IMG/VR virus record: IMGVR_UViG_3300035698_004044
Coordinates: 1 to 40,916 of that record
Origin: a virus
Length of the DNA stretch: 40,916 bases
Strand: one strand, 5' to 3'
The position numbers and the translations under genes were made by a program. Positions 29,844 to 40,026 of the stretch are shown piece after piece (position 1 is the first letter of the stretch; each line of letters begins with the position of its first letter). The notes under the pieces were generated by a model. It made no database searches. It was given only the letters and a program-made list of their open reading frames with translations, and had not been told where the DNA came from.

Positions 29844-32702
29844 TTATTTATAAATCGCTATCTTATACCCAGTAGTACCATTAACAGAAAACCAGATAAA
29901 TCCTTGTAATGTCCCGTATAATCCACCTGAGATCGTGCAATCATATAACTGGATATCATTCGCCCATCCGGTAATTCCGAGATATAGGTCATTATCAATG
30001 AATACATTTTCTGGATCCAATGTGCCATTCCCTATACTATTTGTGCCCGTGAACAAGAGAGGAGATTCACAAATAATGTATCTACCCGCATCTAAAGCAA
30101 TATCGTAAACAGCATTTATATCCACTGCTCCCACATTAGTTGAAAAATAATTATATAATCCCTTATCTGTCGTTTCGAATGTTATGTCATCCTTTGCTTC
30201 CATAACAATATCGGTGACTGTGGCGTCTATTGTTACTGAATCCCCTGAGATAGAGAGTGTGTTTTGAGAGATAAGCTGTATGCTATCATTTGCGTAAAGT
30301 CCAAGAGTGCTCTCCGCCTGAATGAAAACAAAATCAAACGGAACACTCCCGGTAGGTGAGTACCCAATAGCAAACTGTGCCTCCCCTGAAACATCTGGAA
30401 AAATATATAGGCCATCATCAAAAAAGTCAGCTTGAATAGTTATATCATTATTTTCAGTTAAAAAGTGTAGTTCTGATGGATTATTCAACTCGGACTGAAA
30501 AGTGATATCTCCACCAGCACTGACAATAAGGCCATCACTTGCAGGATCTATGACTATCTGCGCACCAGCTTGAAAGTATAGCTTCTCTGTTACGTATAAT
30601 GCTTGCGTGAATAAAACATCTGTGGCAACGGATGAATAGGAGCCACCAAACGCTTCCCATTGGCTCGCGTTCCACGATGATATCGTTGCACCATCAGTTC
30701 CGTCAAATGTGTAATACGAACCTGCGTACTTTATAACATCACGTCTGGTTGAATTATTATAGAATACCTTCGGCCAAGCAAACTGTCCTGATGTAGGAGT
30801 AGCATTGTATTCACCAACGAATACCTGCATTGCCCCATCATCACCTGCTACGCCTGCTACGCCTGCGGCTCCGTCATACATCTTTGTTACAGTGATCTCA
30901 CCCTCGTAGTCCCCTGATTTACATCGGACACGCAGAGTGCTACCTCCCACCACTGCCCATGCCACATTATCGTAGGCTAAGGAATACGTACTGTTATCCT
31001 GTGTTCCCGAAAGGTTCGCCCATGCAACTCCTGTCCAATACTCCCAGTCATACGTTGTCAGTCCCCCGTATAATGATGCTGTGAGAACCACAGGAGAGGA
31101 ATCAGGCACAACTGCGCCTGTCGCATAATGGAAAATGTTATCACCGGATACAGATACCAATTTAGTCAAGGACTCAAAATTAAATGAAGCACCAAGATCC
31201 GTATCAGGAGTCAATACTGAAGCAGTCATATCTGAATATTGCTCAAGATTATTATATACTGTTCCGCTTACTGAGAGGCTCAAATCACGATGAAAAGTTA
31301 ATGAGGTGATGACTATGCTCTGTTTTGCTCCATATATCGCTAAGGCGTCAATGGGATCGTCATCAATCTCAATAACCTGTCCGGGGACTATCGTCTCATA
31401 ATTTGTAATTGCACTTAATGTGGTTTTAAAACTTACTTTGTGCTTCTCATCGTACTTCTTTTGAAAATATAAAGTCCCGAAGTCCTGTGCTTCTTGATTA
31501 TCATATCCGTACCGATAATTAAAAACATCTGAACTCGGATTATCAATAGTTGCTTGTGCATCATATAAAGGAACAGTCGCTTCACCAGAAAGTATATCTT
31601 GTGGCTCGCCATCCCATGCAAATTTAACAGTTCCACCGTCTACTGATGACTTAGTACTGTTTACCGGTTTAAAGCTCAAATTGACGATCTGAGAGCGTGT
31701 TAGGGTTTCTATCGGTGTTTTACTGAATTGGTGTAACTTTACTTGCTCTTCAATGGAATAAAAACAATCACAATTTGAAAGCATCTCTGAAAGTAAATGC
31801 TCCCGATCTTCTGCTGACCACCATCCCCCACCCCAAGTCACCGCAGATAGTGCAGTATCAACCGCACCAAATGACGTTGCATCAATATATATTGTGTCTA
31901 TATCAAATAATAATAATATATTTCTTAACCAAGATCCGGGAGTAGTTATAGAACCCCATCCGGTAGCACTCACAAACTCGATCAAAGGGATAAGATTACG
32001 CCCACCTTTAGTCCACACTCCGTAAGAATCTGGAGTACCATCACCATCGTCATCAACTATTTCTGCCTGAACACCTCTTGCATTTATCTGCTCACCAGTA
32101 AGCGTAGCCTGATCATACGTGTACGTGTTGTCCCATTCTGACTGAAGATCCCAATCCCTCGGTGATCTAACCTTATTAATGGTCGGAATTGCATATTTAC
32201 CAAGGCAATGATACTTCGCTCCTCCAGAAAGAAAAGGGGCACAAGGAATAAACGCAGTACCAAATGTAATCGGAACACGATATGATTCATCTGACAGTAT
32301 CGCCTCTGATGGAAAGTTTGCAGACAATGCCGGTGTATTGGGGAACTCGCCTGATATATTTCTTGTAACCCGATCAACTAAATTTACTGAAATTTTACCG
32401 TATGCCTCAACCGCTGTCTCAACAACCATGCACCATTGACGTGCAAGAACATTATCCAACAACAAGATTACACAGGCATTTTTATCCTCTATATCAGCAA
32501 TAGCGATAGACTCATCACCGTTTGATATGTCAAAAGAACACGTATTTGGCGCACAGAGTTTACTAACAAGATCGACACGCATATTCATGCCAGTGAAGGA
32601 CTCTGGAGTTAAACGGGAAACAAAGGTGTACGTGAGATAATCGAAATCACTCATCCCGTAAAACTTATTTGTTCCTATTTGTACTCCCCATTTTATATCC
32701 AT
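29844..32702 (-). CDS. Tail-tip / central fibre protein
   Basis: 952 residues after GAGGAG. Residues 1-520 look like a tail-tip hub region: an N-terminal phrase typical of tail proteins (WGVQIGTNKFYGMSDFDYL) and later VPGQVIEIDDDP. Around 540-630 is an Ig-like domain (TYDWEYWTGVAWANLSGTQD). A short collagen-like GxxGxxG stretch follows (GAAGVAGVAGDDGA), then a beta-rich repeat region (about 700-952) typical of fibre shafts. The combination suggests a fused hub plus short central fibre that contacts the cell. Confidence 0.7.
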   Translation of the reverse strand: MDIKWGVQIGTNKFYGMSDFDYLTYTFVSRLTPESFTGMNMRVDLVSKLCAPNTCSFDISNGDESIAIADIEDKNACVILLLDNVLARQWCMVVETAVEAYGKISVNLVDRVTRNISGEFPNTPALSANFPSEAILSDESYRVPITFGTAFIPCAPFLSGGAKYHCLGKYAIPTINKVRSPRDWDLQSEWDNTYTYDQATLTGEQINARGVQAEIVDDDGDGTPDSYGVWTKGGRNLIPLIEFVSATGWGSITTPGSWLRNILLLFDIDTIYIDATSFGAVDTALSAVTWGGGWWSAEDREHLLSEMLSNCDCFYSIEEQVKLHQFSKTPIETLTRSQIVNLSFKPVNSTKSSVDGGTVKFAWDGEPQDILSGEATVPLYDAQATIDNPSSDVFNYRYGYDNQEAQDFGTLYFQKKYDEKHKVSFKTTLSAITNYETIVPGQVIEIDDDPIDALAIYGAKQSIVITSLTFHRDLSLSVSGTVYNNLEQYSDMTASVLTPDTDLGASFNFESLTKLVSVSGDNIFHYATGAVVPDSSPVVLTASLYGGLTTYDWEYWTGVAWANLSGTQDNSTYSLAYDNVAWAVVGGSTLRVRCKSGDYEGEITVTKMYDGAAGVAGVAGDDGAMQVFVGEYNATPTSGQFAWPKVFYNNSTRRDVIKYAGSYYTFDGTDGATISSWNASQWEAFGGSYSSVATDVLFTQALYVTEKLYFQAGAQIVIDPASDGLIVSAGGDITFQSELNNPSELHFLTENNDITIQADFFDDGLYIFPDVSGEAQFAIGYSPTGSVPFDFVFIQAESTLGLYANDSIQLISQNTLSISGDSVTIDATVTDIVMEAKDDITFETTDKGLYNYFSTNVGAVDINAVYDIALDAGRYIICESPLLFTGTNSIGNGTLDPENVFIDNDLYLGITGWANDIQLYDCTISGGLYGTLQGFIWFSVNGTTGYKIAIYK

Positions 32703-33118
32703 AGAGCAGACTCCTCGTAATTCCCTTCAACCCTTAACTTGATACTCTTTATACTGGAGTAAATGTATAGGGCACCACTACGCTCACGTTCAAGAACATC
32801 TGTAAACCGTACTGTATATAAATCCAATTCTACCGGATGTTGCCATACAAATGTTCTTTCACTTCCCTGCGCCTTTGCATTGTCGTGCCAGAAGTCCAGT
32901 ATCTCAAGGGCATCAGCGTCAGACAGTACATTAAAAGTCAGTATCACGTCATAATAGGATTGGTTACTCAATGTAGCGACCCTGATATTTCCACCATCAA
33001 ATTCGTGAAGTATCTGTTTCTTCTTGCCCCGTTCAACAGATGCTATCGAAACGGCTGGAAATATCCAATCAATGTCTGCTTCTAACGTGGATAAGTAATC
33101 ACTCATTTTACCTGCCAT
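32693..33118 (-). CDS. Minor tail protein (distal tail component)
   Basis: 141 residues after GGCGGG. The segment around residues ILTFNVLSDADALEILDFWH followed by FVWQHPVELDLYTVRFTD resembles lambda-type minor tail protein M/DUF2460-like sequences, which connect the tape measure end to the tip. It sits directly after the tape measure gene, as in many siphoviruses. Confidence 0.6.
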   Translation of the reverse strand: MAGKMSDYLSTLEADIDWIFPAVSIASVERGKKKQILHEFDGGNIRVATLSNQSYYDVILTFNVLSDADALEILDFWHDNAKAQGSERTFVWQHPVELDLYTVRFTDVLERERSGALYIYSSIKSIKLRVEGNYEESALWI

Positions 33119-33121
33119 ATT

Positions 33122-36100
33122 TTATCCCGCCTTTGCTACTCTTTGAATTTGCTTATGTGCTTCGGTATCATTTCTGATTACTTCAATCGTATGATCTTTT
33201 AATTCCTGATCACCAATGTACACTTTTACAGTCACATTCCCACCCCCTGAACTCAAGGCGTTAATCAGATCCTCGTTACTCGTGATTGAAGAAGCGCCTG
33301 TATTTTCAAGTTCCGGTCCCATTTCACCAACTAATCTCAACCCCCCTGAATGATACCCACCTGCGGCATATCCATTTGTGCCAGCAATTACAGCCATTGC
33401 AGTTGCTATGTCTGCCGTATTTTGAACGATTGTCGCAAGTGACATATTGGCATCAACTAATTCCAATGCTTCGGCTGATAATCCCATTGTATTGGTATCA
33501 CCCACCATTTTAAGATCATCAATAATCTTGGCACTGACCTCGGCCCAGTTACCGTACCCTTTCATAAAGTTCATAAAATCACCCGTTATGAACGATTGCA
33601 GACGACCGATATCTCCGCTCTGCATAGCCTCTGCAAGCAATTCGTTATACCGACCCATCATGCCTTCTTCACTCTGTACGGCAGACAGACTTCCCCCCTG
33701 AAGATCCCAGATTAAATCACCAATTTGCTGTTGCAGATTCTTGTAGAAATCCACCATTGTCTTAAGGGCGTCCTGTTGGGCATTGTTTATTTCAATTCCC
33801 CATGCTTGATTAAACGTATTCCATTCTTCGACAGATGCGCCTACTTCCGTAAGTACCTTTGCTTGCTCTTCATATTTCTTATTGATCCTGTAAATAGTTT
33901 TTTCAAGATCAGTCATACCACTTGTGGCTACTATGTCCTTAGCTGAATCAAGGATACCATCTTTAAAGGACGCATTTAATTCTTTTAATTTAATACCATA
34001 TTTTTCAATAGCATCCTCACCCAATTCCAACCAAAGTCCTTGTTCTCGTAACGCATGGAAATAATCGGTGGCTGTTTCCTTCAGCGTTCTTAATTGGATG
34101 GCGTAATCAGACATCCCTTCCGTGTCAAAGGCATCTTTCCAAAAGTTTGATAAAGTTTCTTTTACCGCATCCGCTTTTTGCTGAGTCAAACCACGTACAC
34201 CGGCACTATCTAATTCCCCACCCTTATCAACGAAGTCATCAATAAAAGCGTCCCATTTGTCTTTAACTGATTTAATAGAAGCGTCAAACTGATTAAATGT
34301 CCCCGTCAATTCACCAAACGCTTGATCAGCATTTTCAACAACGAGATCCCGTGCGTCTTGATAAAACTGCTTCATACCTGCTTTTATAGTGTCGGCAGCT
34401 TCTAAGAAATAGATATAGAACGCCTGCGTCTCAGCGTCAAGTACCACATTCCCACTCTTCCAAAGATCAATTATATTGGAGTACTCATCAATCGTAGAAC
34501 CAAAAGAATTATCAAAATCTCTTAGTGATTTCTCCCAATCAGTAGTCACTGTCTTAAATGGATTGTATGCAGTCGTCTTTGTATCAGTTTGCAAATCATT
34601 TAAATCAACATTAAAAGACTCTGCAAAAGATTCCATTGCTGGTTGCATATCAGTAGCCAATTTAGTCAGGTCATTCGCAATCTGCGCAAATATGGCATCA
34701 AATGCGGCCATGATGAGGGGGCCAACGTCCTTCATATTCCTTGCGGCTGTTGACCCATGTGTGAATGCTTTTGCTAAAAGATCAATTTCATCAGTGGATA
34801 ACTCCATAGTCAACCCAAGTTCATTCATCTTGGTGATTAACGGCTTGATATCCCCAAACGCAATGGATTTTACGATCTGCGAAAACCCTGCTAAGTCATC
34901 CCCCATCCCCTCAACCAGTTGTGTAAATATTTGATTTAAGTGCTCTGGGTTTGCTTTTGTATTACCCCATCTGGGATCTTCCCCTTTTTCTAATTTATCT
35001 ATTTGGTATTTTAACGTTTTCGGGTCCAATAATCCGGGAAGTGCCAGATTCTCCAGCATAGATCGGTCACCGAACACATCTGCGGTCAATTGAGGAAGTA
35101 CTTTAGTAATGATTTGCGCTGATCCACTGTAATCAGTTCCATGAACCAGACTCAATGTATTTAATTTTATGGCATCAGTATTCCTCATTAACTCTTCAGC
35201 CATCGGAGCTAATGCCTTTCCTAACTCCTGACCGTAAGACATGACACCGTCATCTCCAAATAGACCACCAAGAGCACCACCAATCTGAGCGCCAGCGGCG
35301 ACAGACTGTGGGTTTTTTCCTACGATCCCACCGACAACACCACCTGCAACCACACCTCCCATTGCATACGGATTACCCGATTGCCCTGCGGCGATCCCTG
35401 CGGATACTGTTCCAGCGATCCCTGCGATCAGTTCCTCTGAATCGAATACAACCCCAAATAGATCCCCAAAATCTTTTGTGAATGACTTCGCAAAATCTGA
35501 ATTGAATAAATTGGTAGACAATGACTCAGAAAACTTAGCAGAAAAAAGCTCTCCCATTGACTGCCCAAGCCCTGCGAGCACATCTTTAACAGATTGAAAT
35601 TCACCGGCACCCAATGCGTCAAACCACCCTTTAATAGAGTTTTGGATAATTATTCTGGTGTTTTCCCATTCTTTACTAAGCTCTTCGGTTACATTCTTGT
35701 TTTTCTTTACAGAATCAGCCCCAGCCTTTCCAATTCCTTTTACCCATTCATCTTGAGATAAATATCCATCCTTGTATAATTTAGTTATCCTCGCCAATTC
35801 TTTTTCAAGTTTCTGATAAGATGTAAGACTATCGTTGATTACCTTCTCCGCATCTTTCTTCGCTTTGAGGTGATCCTTCTGGGTTTTCTCCGCCACTTTT
35901 AATTCAATAACAAGATCATGTAATGCCTTTGTCTCCTTCTCTGTTAACGGAGTGCCGTCCTTGATAGCCGCAAATTCTTGCTTGCGTACCTCAATTAACG
36001 CCGCCTTTTCACTTGCTAATTCGCTAATGAGAGAACGTTCAAATTTTAATTGTTTCATACGGAGATTAATCGGTCTACTTGCTTCTTCGACAAGTGCTTC

Positions 36101-37843
36101 AAATTCTTCTTGAATTTCGTTACGAAATACATCAAATTCTTTTTCGAGCGCACCCATATCAACAGAAAAAGTTGAGATAAAACCGTCTTTGGACAACTCC
36201 TGCGCAAATCCGTCAAATCTATTACTGCGAAAAACCTCATCTAATTTTTTATCAAGTTTGGCTAACTCCTCTAAATAATTAACAGTAACAAGAATACCCT
36301 TTTCATTGATAGTAGTAATGTCATCCCCATCCTGCTTTCCTCTTTGCTCAATCAAAACCGCCCTTAAATCAAATAATTTCTTGTATTCTGAAGTAGCTTC
36401 TTTAACCCTCTTTAACATGTCTGCCGCAAAGTCGAATGGGACAACCTCCTCATAACCAGCCGCAACTCTAACTAATTCATCAAGTATTTTTAACGCTGAA
36501 CCAGCCGCAACTAACGCCGCCTTGACTTTCGGACCACCAAAAATAGCAACAATAATACCATATTCCTGAATAATCTTAGGTAAAGTTGCCCACCCAGACG
36601 CAACCGACAAAAAGAACTTACCAACACCAAGAGCCAGTACACCTACATTTTTACCAGCACGAACGAAAGCATCAGCAAATTCTAAAATTTCATCAGAATT
36701 ATCACGAACGTATGAAGCAAGATCCTTTAACGTCGTATTCAATTCACCCACATTATTTTCAAACAAAGAAATCTCAACATCAGCTACAGCAGATTTTAAT
36801 ATTCTCCATTGACCAATAGTGGTTGCCCTCATCTGCGCCGCTATTCTTTCGTTCTCACCTTCCATATCCCCTAATGTTGCTATGTATTCCTTGATCTTAT
36901 CAATACCAATACCCATCAAAGCCGCAACACCACGACCAGCACGTTGACCAAAGATTGACATAATTTCTTCGGCACCAGCACCCTGATCTTTTAATAACTG
37001 TAAAGACCCCAAAAGATCCTGATTATAATTTAATACATCAACCCCTTGTTCCTTATAATGTCTAAAGGATTTGGCGACCTGAACAAAAGAAAATGCTAAC
37101 TGAGTACCAGCCATTGACCCTTGAACACCTGCATTACCTAACTGCCCAATCAATCCAGCAATTTGTTCAATAGAGTAACCAAAAGCAGAACCAATCGCAC
37201 CTACGTACTTGAATGATTCCGCCATCTGTTCCATGTTAACGTTGGATGAAGTCATTGTACCAACGAAAACATCATTTACCCTTGATAGTTCAGAAACCTC
37301 CATACGCATTGCAGTTAGAACATTTGTGGCGATATCTGCCGCACGACCAAGATTAATACTTCCAGCAGTAGCTAAATCAAGCATTTTGGGAAGTGCCGCC
37401 ATTGATGTAACGGCATCGAAACCAGCCATAGAAAGAAACTGCATACCTTCCGCAGTTTGAACAGCAGTCCATTCAGTTGTTTTCCCTAACTCACGAACGA
37501 TATCATTCATTTGTTTAAATTCGTTCTCAGTAACTCCTCTGGTTACTGCTTTTACCTTTGCCATTGTTTGTTCGAATTGAGCACCTGTCTGAATAATATC
37601 CTTTACAAGGAAGAAACCACCCATTGTCATAAAAGCAGAACGCATAGAAAATATCTGGCTCTTAATACCAACCAATGTTTTCTTTACGACAACACCGTGT
37701 TTCTTCCAACGAGCTTCGGCTTGCATTAACTCCTTTGAGGTTTTATTGTCGTATTCCTCAATAAGTTTTTTAGCACGGGTCATTGCCCGTTGCATATCAG
37801 TTAAATCGGCGCCGAGTCTCGCGGTTAAGTGCCCAATTTCCAT
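33122..37843 (-). CDS. Tail tape measure protein
   Basis: 1573 residues after AAAAGGAAAAG. The N-terminus carries the TP901-type tape-measure domain (GAQFEQTMAKVKAVTRGVT, then ELGKTTEWTAVQTAEGM and SMAGFDAVTSM). A long mostly helical middle follows. A glycine-rich membrane-like segment (GGVVAGGVVGGIVGKN and GAQIGGALGGLFG) lies near residues 845-900. The C-terminus has GGYHSGGLRLVGEMGPEL, typical of these proteins. At about 0.15 nm per residue, the tail would be roughly 235 nm long (estimate). Confidence 0.95.
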   Translation of the reverse strand: MEIGHLTARLGADLTDMQRAMTRAKKLIEEYDNKTSKELMQAEARWKKHGVVVKKTLVGIKSQIFSMRSAFMTMGGFFLVKDIIQTGAQFEQTMAKVKAVTRGVTENEFKQMNDIVRELGKTTEWTAVQTAEGMQFLSMAGFDAVTSMAALPKMLDLATAGSINLGRAADIATNVLTAMRMEVSELSRVNDVFVGTMTSSNVNMEQMAESFKYVGAIGSAFGYSIEQIAGLIGQLGNAGVQGSMAGTQLAFSFVQVAKSFRHYKEQGVDVLNYNQDLLGSLQLLKDQGAGAEEIMSIFGQRAGRGVAALMGIGIDKIKEYIATLGDMEGENERIAAQMRATTIGQWRILKSAVADVEISLFENNVGELNTTLKDLASYVRDNSDEILEFADAFVRAGKNVGVLALGVGKFFLSVASGWATLPKIIQEYGIIVAIFGGPKVKAALVAAGSALKILDELVRVAAGYEEVVPFDFAADMLKRVKEATSEYKKLFDLRAVLIEQRGKQDGDDITTINEKGILVTVNYLEELAKLDKKLDEVFRSNRFDGFAQELSKDGFISTFSVDMGALEKEFDVFRNEIQEEFEALVEEASRPINLRMKQLKFERSLISELASEKAALIEVRKQEFAAIKDGTPLTEKETKALHDLVIELKVAEKTQKDHLKAKKDAEKVINDSLTSYQKLEKELARITKLYKDGYLSQDEWVKGIGKAGADSVKKNKNVTEELSKEWENTRIIIQNSIKGWFDALGAGEFQSVKDVLAGLGQSMGELFSAKFSESLSTNLFNSDFAKSFTKDFGDLFGVVFDSEELIAGIAGTVSAGIAAGQSGNPYAMGGVVAGGVVGGIVGKNPQSVAAGAQIGGALGGLFGDDGVMSYGQELGKALAPMAEELMRNTDAIKLNTLSLVHGTDYSGSAQIITKVLPQLTADVFGDRSMLENLALPGLLDPKTLKYQIDKLEKGEDPRWGNTKANPEHLNQIFTQLVEGMGDDLAGFSQIVKSIAFGDIKPLITKMNELGLTMELSTDEIDLLAKAFTHGSTAARNMKDVGPLIMAAFDAIFAQIANDLTKLATDMQPAMESFAESFNVDLNDLQTDTKTTAYNPFKTVTTDWEKSLRDFDNSFGSTIDEYSNIIDLWKSGNVVLDAETQAFYIYFLEAADTIKAGMKQFYQDARDLVVENADQAFGELTGTFNQFDASIKSVKDKWDAFIDDFVDKGGELDSAGVRGLTQQKADAVKETLSNFWKDAFDTEGMSDYAIQLRTLKETATDYFHALREQGLWLELGEDAIEKYGIKLKELNASFKDGILDSAKDIVATSGMTDLEKTIYRINKKYEEQAKVLTEVGASVEEWNTFNQAWGIEINNAQQDALKTMVDFYKNLQQQIGDLIWDLQGGSLSAVQSEEGMMGRYNELLAEAMQSGDIGRLQSFITGDFMNFMKGYGNWAEVSAKIIDDLKMVGDTNTMGLSAEALELVDANMSLATIVQNTADIATAMAVIAGTNGYAAGGYHSGGLRLVGEMGPELENTGASSITSNEDLINALSSGGGNVTVKVYIGDQELKDHTIEVIRNDTEAHKQIQRVAKAG

Positions 37844-38170
37844 TTACTTTTCCTTTTTTGCGGTTGGCAATAGAAACAATAAAGTTTGTTTCATTTCCTC
37901 TGCGTCCTGCTTTCCACCTTTTTTGCGTTTCTTTTTCTGTTCTTCTCTGAAGTGCTCCAACGAATAATCACTCTGTAATAAATCCGCTCCACTTTTCTTT
38001 TTTACACCTTGTGAAGCGGCGGTTGAATAACGAGTAAAACTTTCTTGTAAATCTTTTTCGTTATATCCCCACGGTTCCAACTCCGCGAACATTTGCCATT
38101 CTTTGAACTGTTCTCCCGTCAAACATTCCAACAAATAATCTGGATGAATGAACGGGGAACCCAACTTCAA
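37844..38170 (-). CDS. Tail assembly chaperone, downstream part (made by -1 frameshift)
   Basis: From its own ATG the ORF has 108 residues, but in the -1 frame it joins the upstream chaperone gene through NSARRLAFRLCLKLGSP, a typical lead-in to HPDYLLECLTGEQF... LEPWG. This is the pattern of the GT-type extension (lambda T analogue). It ends in a Lys-rich tail. The expected product is the fusion of 38619 to 37844. The T part binds tail tube and tape measure during assembly. Internal initiation at 38170 is unlikely to be the main route. Confidence 0.85.
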   Translation of the reverse strand: MKLGSPFIHPDYLLECLTGEQFKEWQMFAELEPWGYNEKDLQESFTRYSTAASQGVKKKSGADLLQSDYSLEHFREEQKKKRKKGGKQDAEEMKQTLLFLLPTAKKEK

Positions 38171-38184
38171 ACAGAGTCGAAAGG

Positions 38185-38619
38185 CTAATCTTCTTGCGGA
38201 GTTGTGACGGAGTTTTTTTCCAGTTCCTTTTCGACCTCCTTGGTATCTCCAAGTACGTCTGCAACCCCTTTATGAATGCCATTAATCGTTTGAGTTTCTT
38301 TTTGACCGATGACATCCGCTTCATCATCTTTGAATAAACGGATACCTTTCGAATTACAAAGAACACGAACCAGATATTTGCATTTGAGATTCTTTAAATC
38401 AGCTTTTGGTGCTTCGACTGTTTCACCACCGACTGTGAATTCCATCATTGAGAATTCGTAGGAACTCTGATCTTTCGCATTCATCTTTTTGCAGTACACG
38501 GAAGCGTTAATCACTTCGATAAATACTTTCTTCACTTCCGGTTCCGGTAATTTAAAAAATTCTGTTCTGCCAAATACTTCTGGGTTTTTTGGATCTTTTT
38601 TATCTGTTTTAGTTGTCAT
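38185..38619 (-). CDS. Tail assembly chaperone, upstream part (lambda G-like)
   Basis: 144 residues from the ATG at 38619 (GGAG nine bases upstream). The middle (KLPEPEVKKVFIEVINASVY, then YLVRVLCNSKGIRLFKDDEA) is the common pattern of phage tail chaperones. It coats the tape measure in the assembling tail. Its end runs through the slippery heptamer A_AAA_AAC, 9 codons before its stop, giving two products as in lambda G/GT. Confidence 0.82.
   Translation of the reverse strand: MTTKTDKKDPKNPEVFGRTEFFKLPEPEVKKVFIEVINASVYCKKMNAKDQSSYEFSMMEFTVGGETVEAPKADLKNLKCKYLVRVLCNSKGIRLFKDDEADVIGQKETQTINGIHKGVADVLGDTKEVEKELEKNSVTTPQED
38212..38218 (-). promoter_or_regulatory. Programmed -1 ribosomal frameshift site (A_AAA_AAC)
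   Basis: On the coding strand the 0-frame reads GAA AAA AAC TCC, giving the heptamer A_AAA_AAC. A -1 slip continues CTC CGT CAC and enters the frame of the downstream chaperone ORF with no stop in between. The position near the end of the upstream ORF and the family pattern make this a confident call. Confidence 0.88.
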
Positions 38620-38692
38620 TTGATTAGACTCCATTAAGTCATTAATTGTTTGAAAAATGCTCTTGGTTAGAGCGATTAAAATCATTGGTTAC

Positions 38693-39133
38693 CTATGCAC
38701 CAGCACTCGGTCCTGAACCGGAGTTCACGGAGACCTGACCAGTTACTTTGATTGTGACATCTGCGGAAACTTTATCAGCAGCCGAAATTGAAATAGGAAG
38801 TTCAGTTACAAAACCTTCAAATTCAATCGTGGATGTTTCTGCATCAGGCAGGACAACTTCATAATTCTGCGCCGTATCATCCTCGAAGTCAGCTTTCATC
38901 TGGTCGTAAGTGTCACGGGTGAAGTTCATATTCATCGTGACCGTCCCCGGATCACGGAAACTGGCAATGAAAGTACGATAACCACCAGTTGTGTCAAGGG
39001 ATGTGGTATCAATAGTTTCACGGGACATCCCCGGACCATTAATACTGTTTACTTCTGCAATGGATTCCCATTCTCCGGTAGATGCATTCCACCGGCGGAA
39101 CTCGGTCCCCACGCCACTTATGGCATTTGACAT
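38693..39133 (-). CDS. Major tail tube protein
   Basis: 146 residues. The pattern INGPGMSRETIDTTSLDTTG followed by GYRTFIASFRDPGTVTMNM is typical of siphovirus tail tube proteins (gpV-like). The C-terminal part ends with a Ser/Gly-rich tail. Expected to be one of the most abundant virion proteins. Directly upstream of the chaperone pair, as usual. Confidence 0.85.
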   Translation of the reverse strand: MSNAISGVGTEFRRWNASTGEWESIAEVNSINGPGMSRETIDTTSLDTTGGYRTFIASFRDPGTVTMNMNFTRDTYDQMKADFEDDTAQNYEVVLPDAETSTIEFEGFVTELPISISAADKVSADVTIKVTGQVSVNSGSGPSAGA

Positions 39134-39145
39134 TATTTACCTCCT

Positions 39146-39538
39146 TTAACGTCTCATTATATTAAAAGTCATGACAAATCGTGCTCTCACGTTCTCGTCC
39201 CAGTCAAGCAGGGCTGGGCCTTGTGTACAATGAATAGCACTATATAAGGAGCCGTTAACAGTTTCCTGTGCCCGGTTATGTAACAACTCCTGTATATTCT
39301 TAGCAACGGCGTATCCTTCCATATAGCCGTTATTTCTTACCCGAATCTGAATTGCGGGTTCTTCCATATCTGCTCCGACATCAAGCGTTCTCCCTACTGC
39401 TCCTCCGGGAGTATCAAATATAGTTACTGTATCATCAGGATTTGCTGGTTCTTTCCCGATAAACAGATCCGTAGCAAAAGTTAATCCTAAATCTGAATCA
39501 ATTAACATATCTTTTACATCTTCTGATGCTGGATTCAT
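39146..39538 (-). CDS. Tail terminator / minor capsid protein
   Basis: 130 residues. The pattern VTIFDTPGGAVGRTLDVGAD, then QIRVRNNGYMEGYAVAKNIQ, fits the minor capsid/tail terminator group (Phage_min_cap3-like) that caps the tail tube. Position between connector and tube genes supports it. It overlaps its upstream neighbour by 4 bp. Confidence 0.72.
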   Translation of the reverse strand: MNPASEDVKDMLIDSDLGLTFATDLFIGKEPANPDDTVTIFDTPGGAVGRTLDVGADMEEPAIQIRVRNNGYMEGYAVAKNIQELLHNRAQETVNGSLYSAIHCTQGPALLDWDENVRARFVMTFNIMRR

Positions 39539-40026
39539 GTTGGTATTCTCGCTTCTTTAGCAATTAATTTTAAAGCACGCCTTTTATTTCGATTGATAGA
39601 CGCCTCAAAGAACTTCGGTCCAGACAACATGCGGTTCCAGTTGATGTCCCCCACCATTTCATGAACATACCAAGCGTAATAAGCAGAGAATCCCATACTG
39701 ACTACGGGCATTGGTACTGCTCTTATCTGTCCCATTTCCTTTGCCATGACAGTACCATGATCTGTTCCTATTTTTGAAGCATTCGGCCCTTCAAATGAAG
39801 CACCTGCACCTCTATATGTCCCACCAGCATTTGTGATGATGAAACGACTTTGCCGCAGATTCCCCCAGTCAACAGGAGTTTTTGGCATATGTCTTTCCGT
39901 GTCACTCATGAACATGATTGCGGCACGAACCAATCCCCTCATTGTTCTGCCTTCTATCTTTTTAATTTCGATATTCAGCTTCGCAATGAGATGATCAACG
40001 CCTGTTACCCTGTTTCGGTTTGCCAT
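39535..40026 (-). CDS. HK97 gp10-like neck / head-tail joining protein
   Basis: 163 residues. A helical N-terminus is followed by TPVDWGNLRQS, matching the TPxDTGxLRxS hallmark of HK97 gp10-type proteins, and by FSAYYAWYVHEM (the AxYVxxGT-like segment). These act at the head-tail interface. An internal insertion (residues 75-100) is longer than usual. Confidence 0.78.
   Translation of the reverse strand: MANRNRVTGVDHLIAKLNIEIKKIEGRTMRGLVRAAIMFMSDTERHMPKTPVDWGNLRQSRFIITNAGGTYRGAGASFEGPNASKIGTDHGTVMAKEMGQIRAVPMPVVSMGFSAYYAWYVHEMVGDINWNRMLSGPKFFEASINRNKRRALKLIAKEARIPT

Noticed and set aside
33286-37729. Several plus-strand frames of 70-150 codons inside the tape measure gene
   Set aside because: They are antisense shadows of a well-supported 1573-residue gene and lack ribosome sites and recognisable products.
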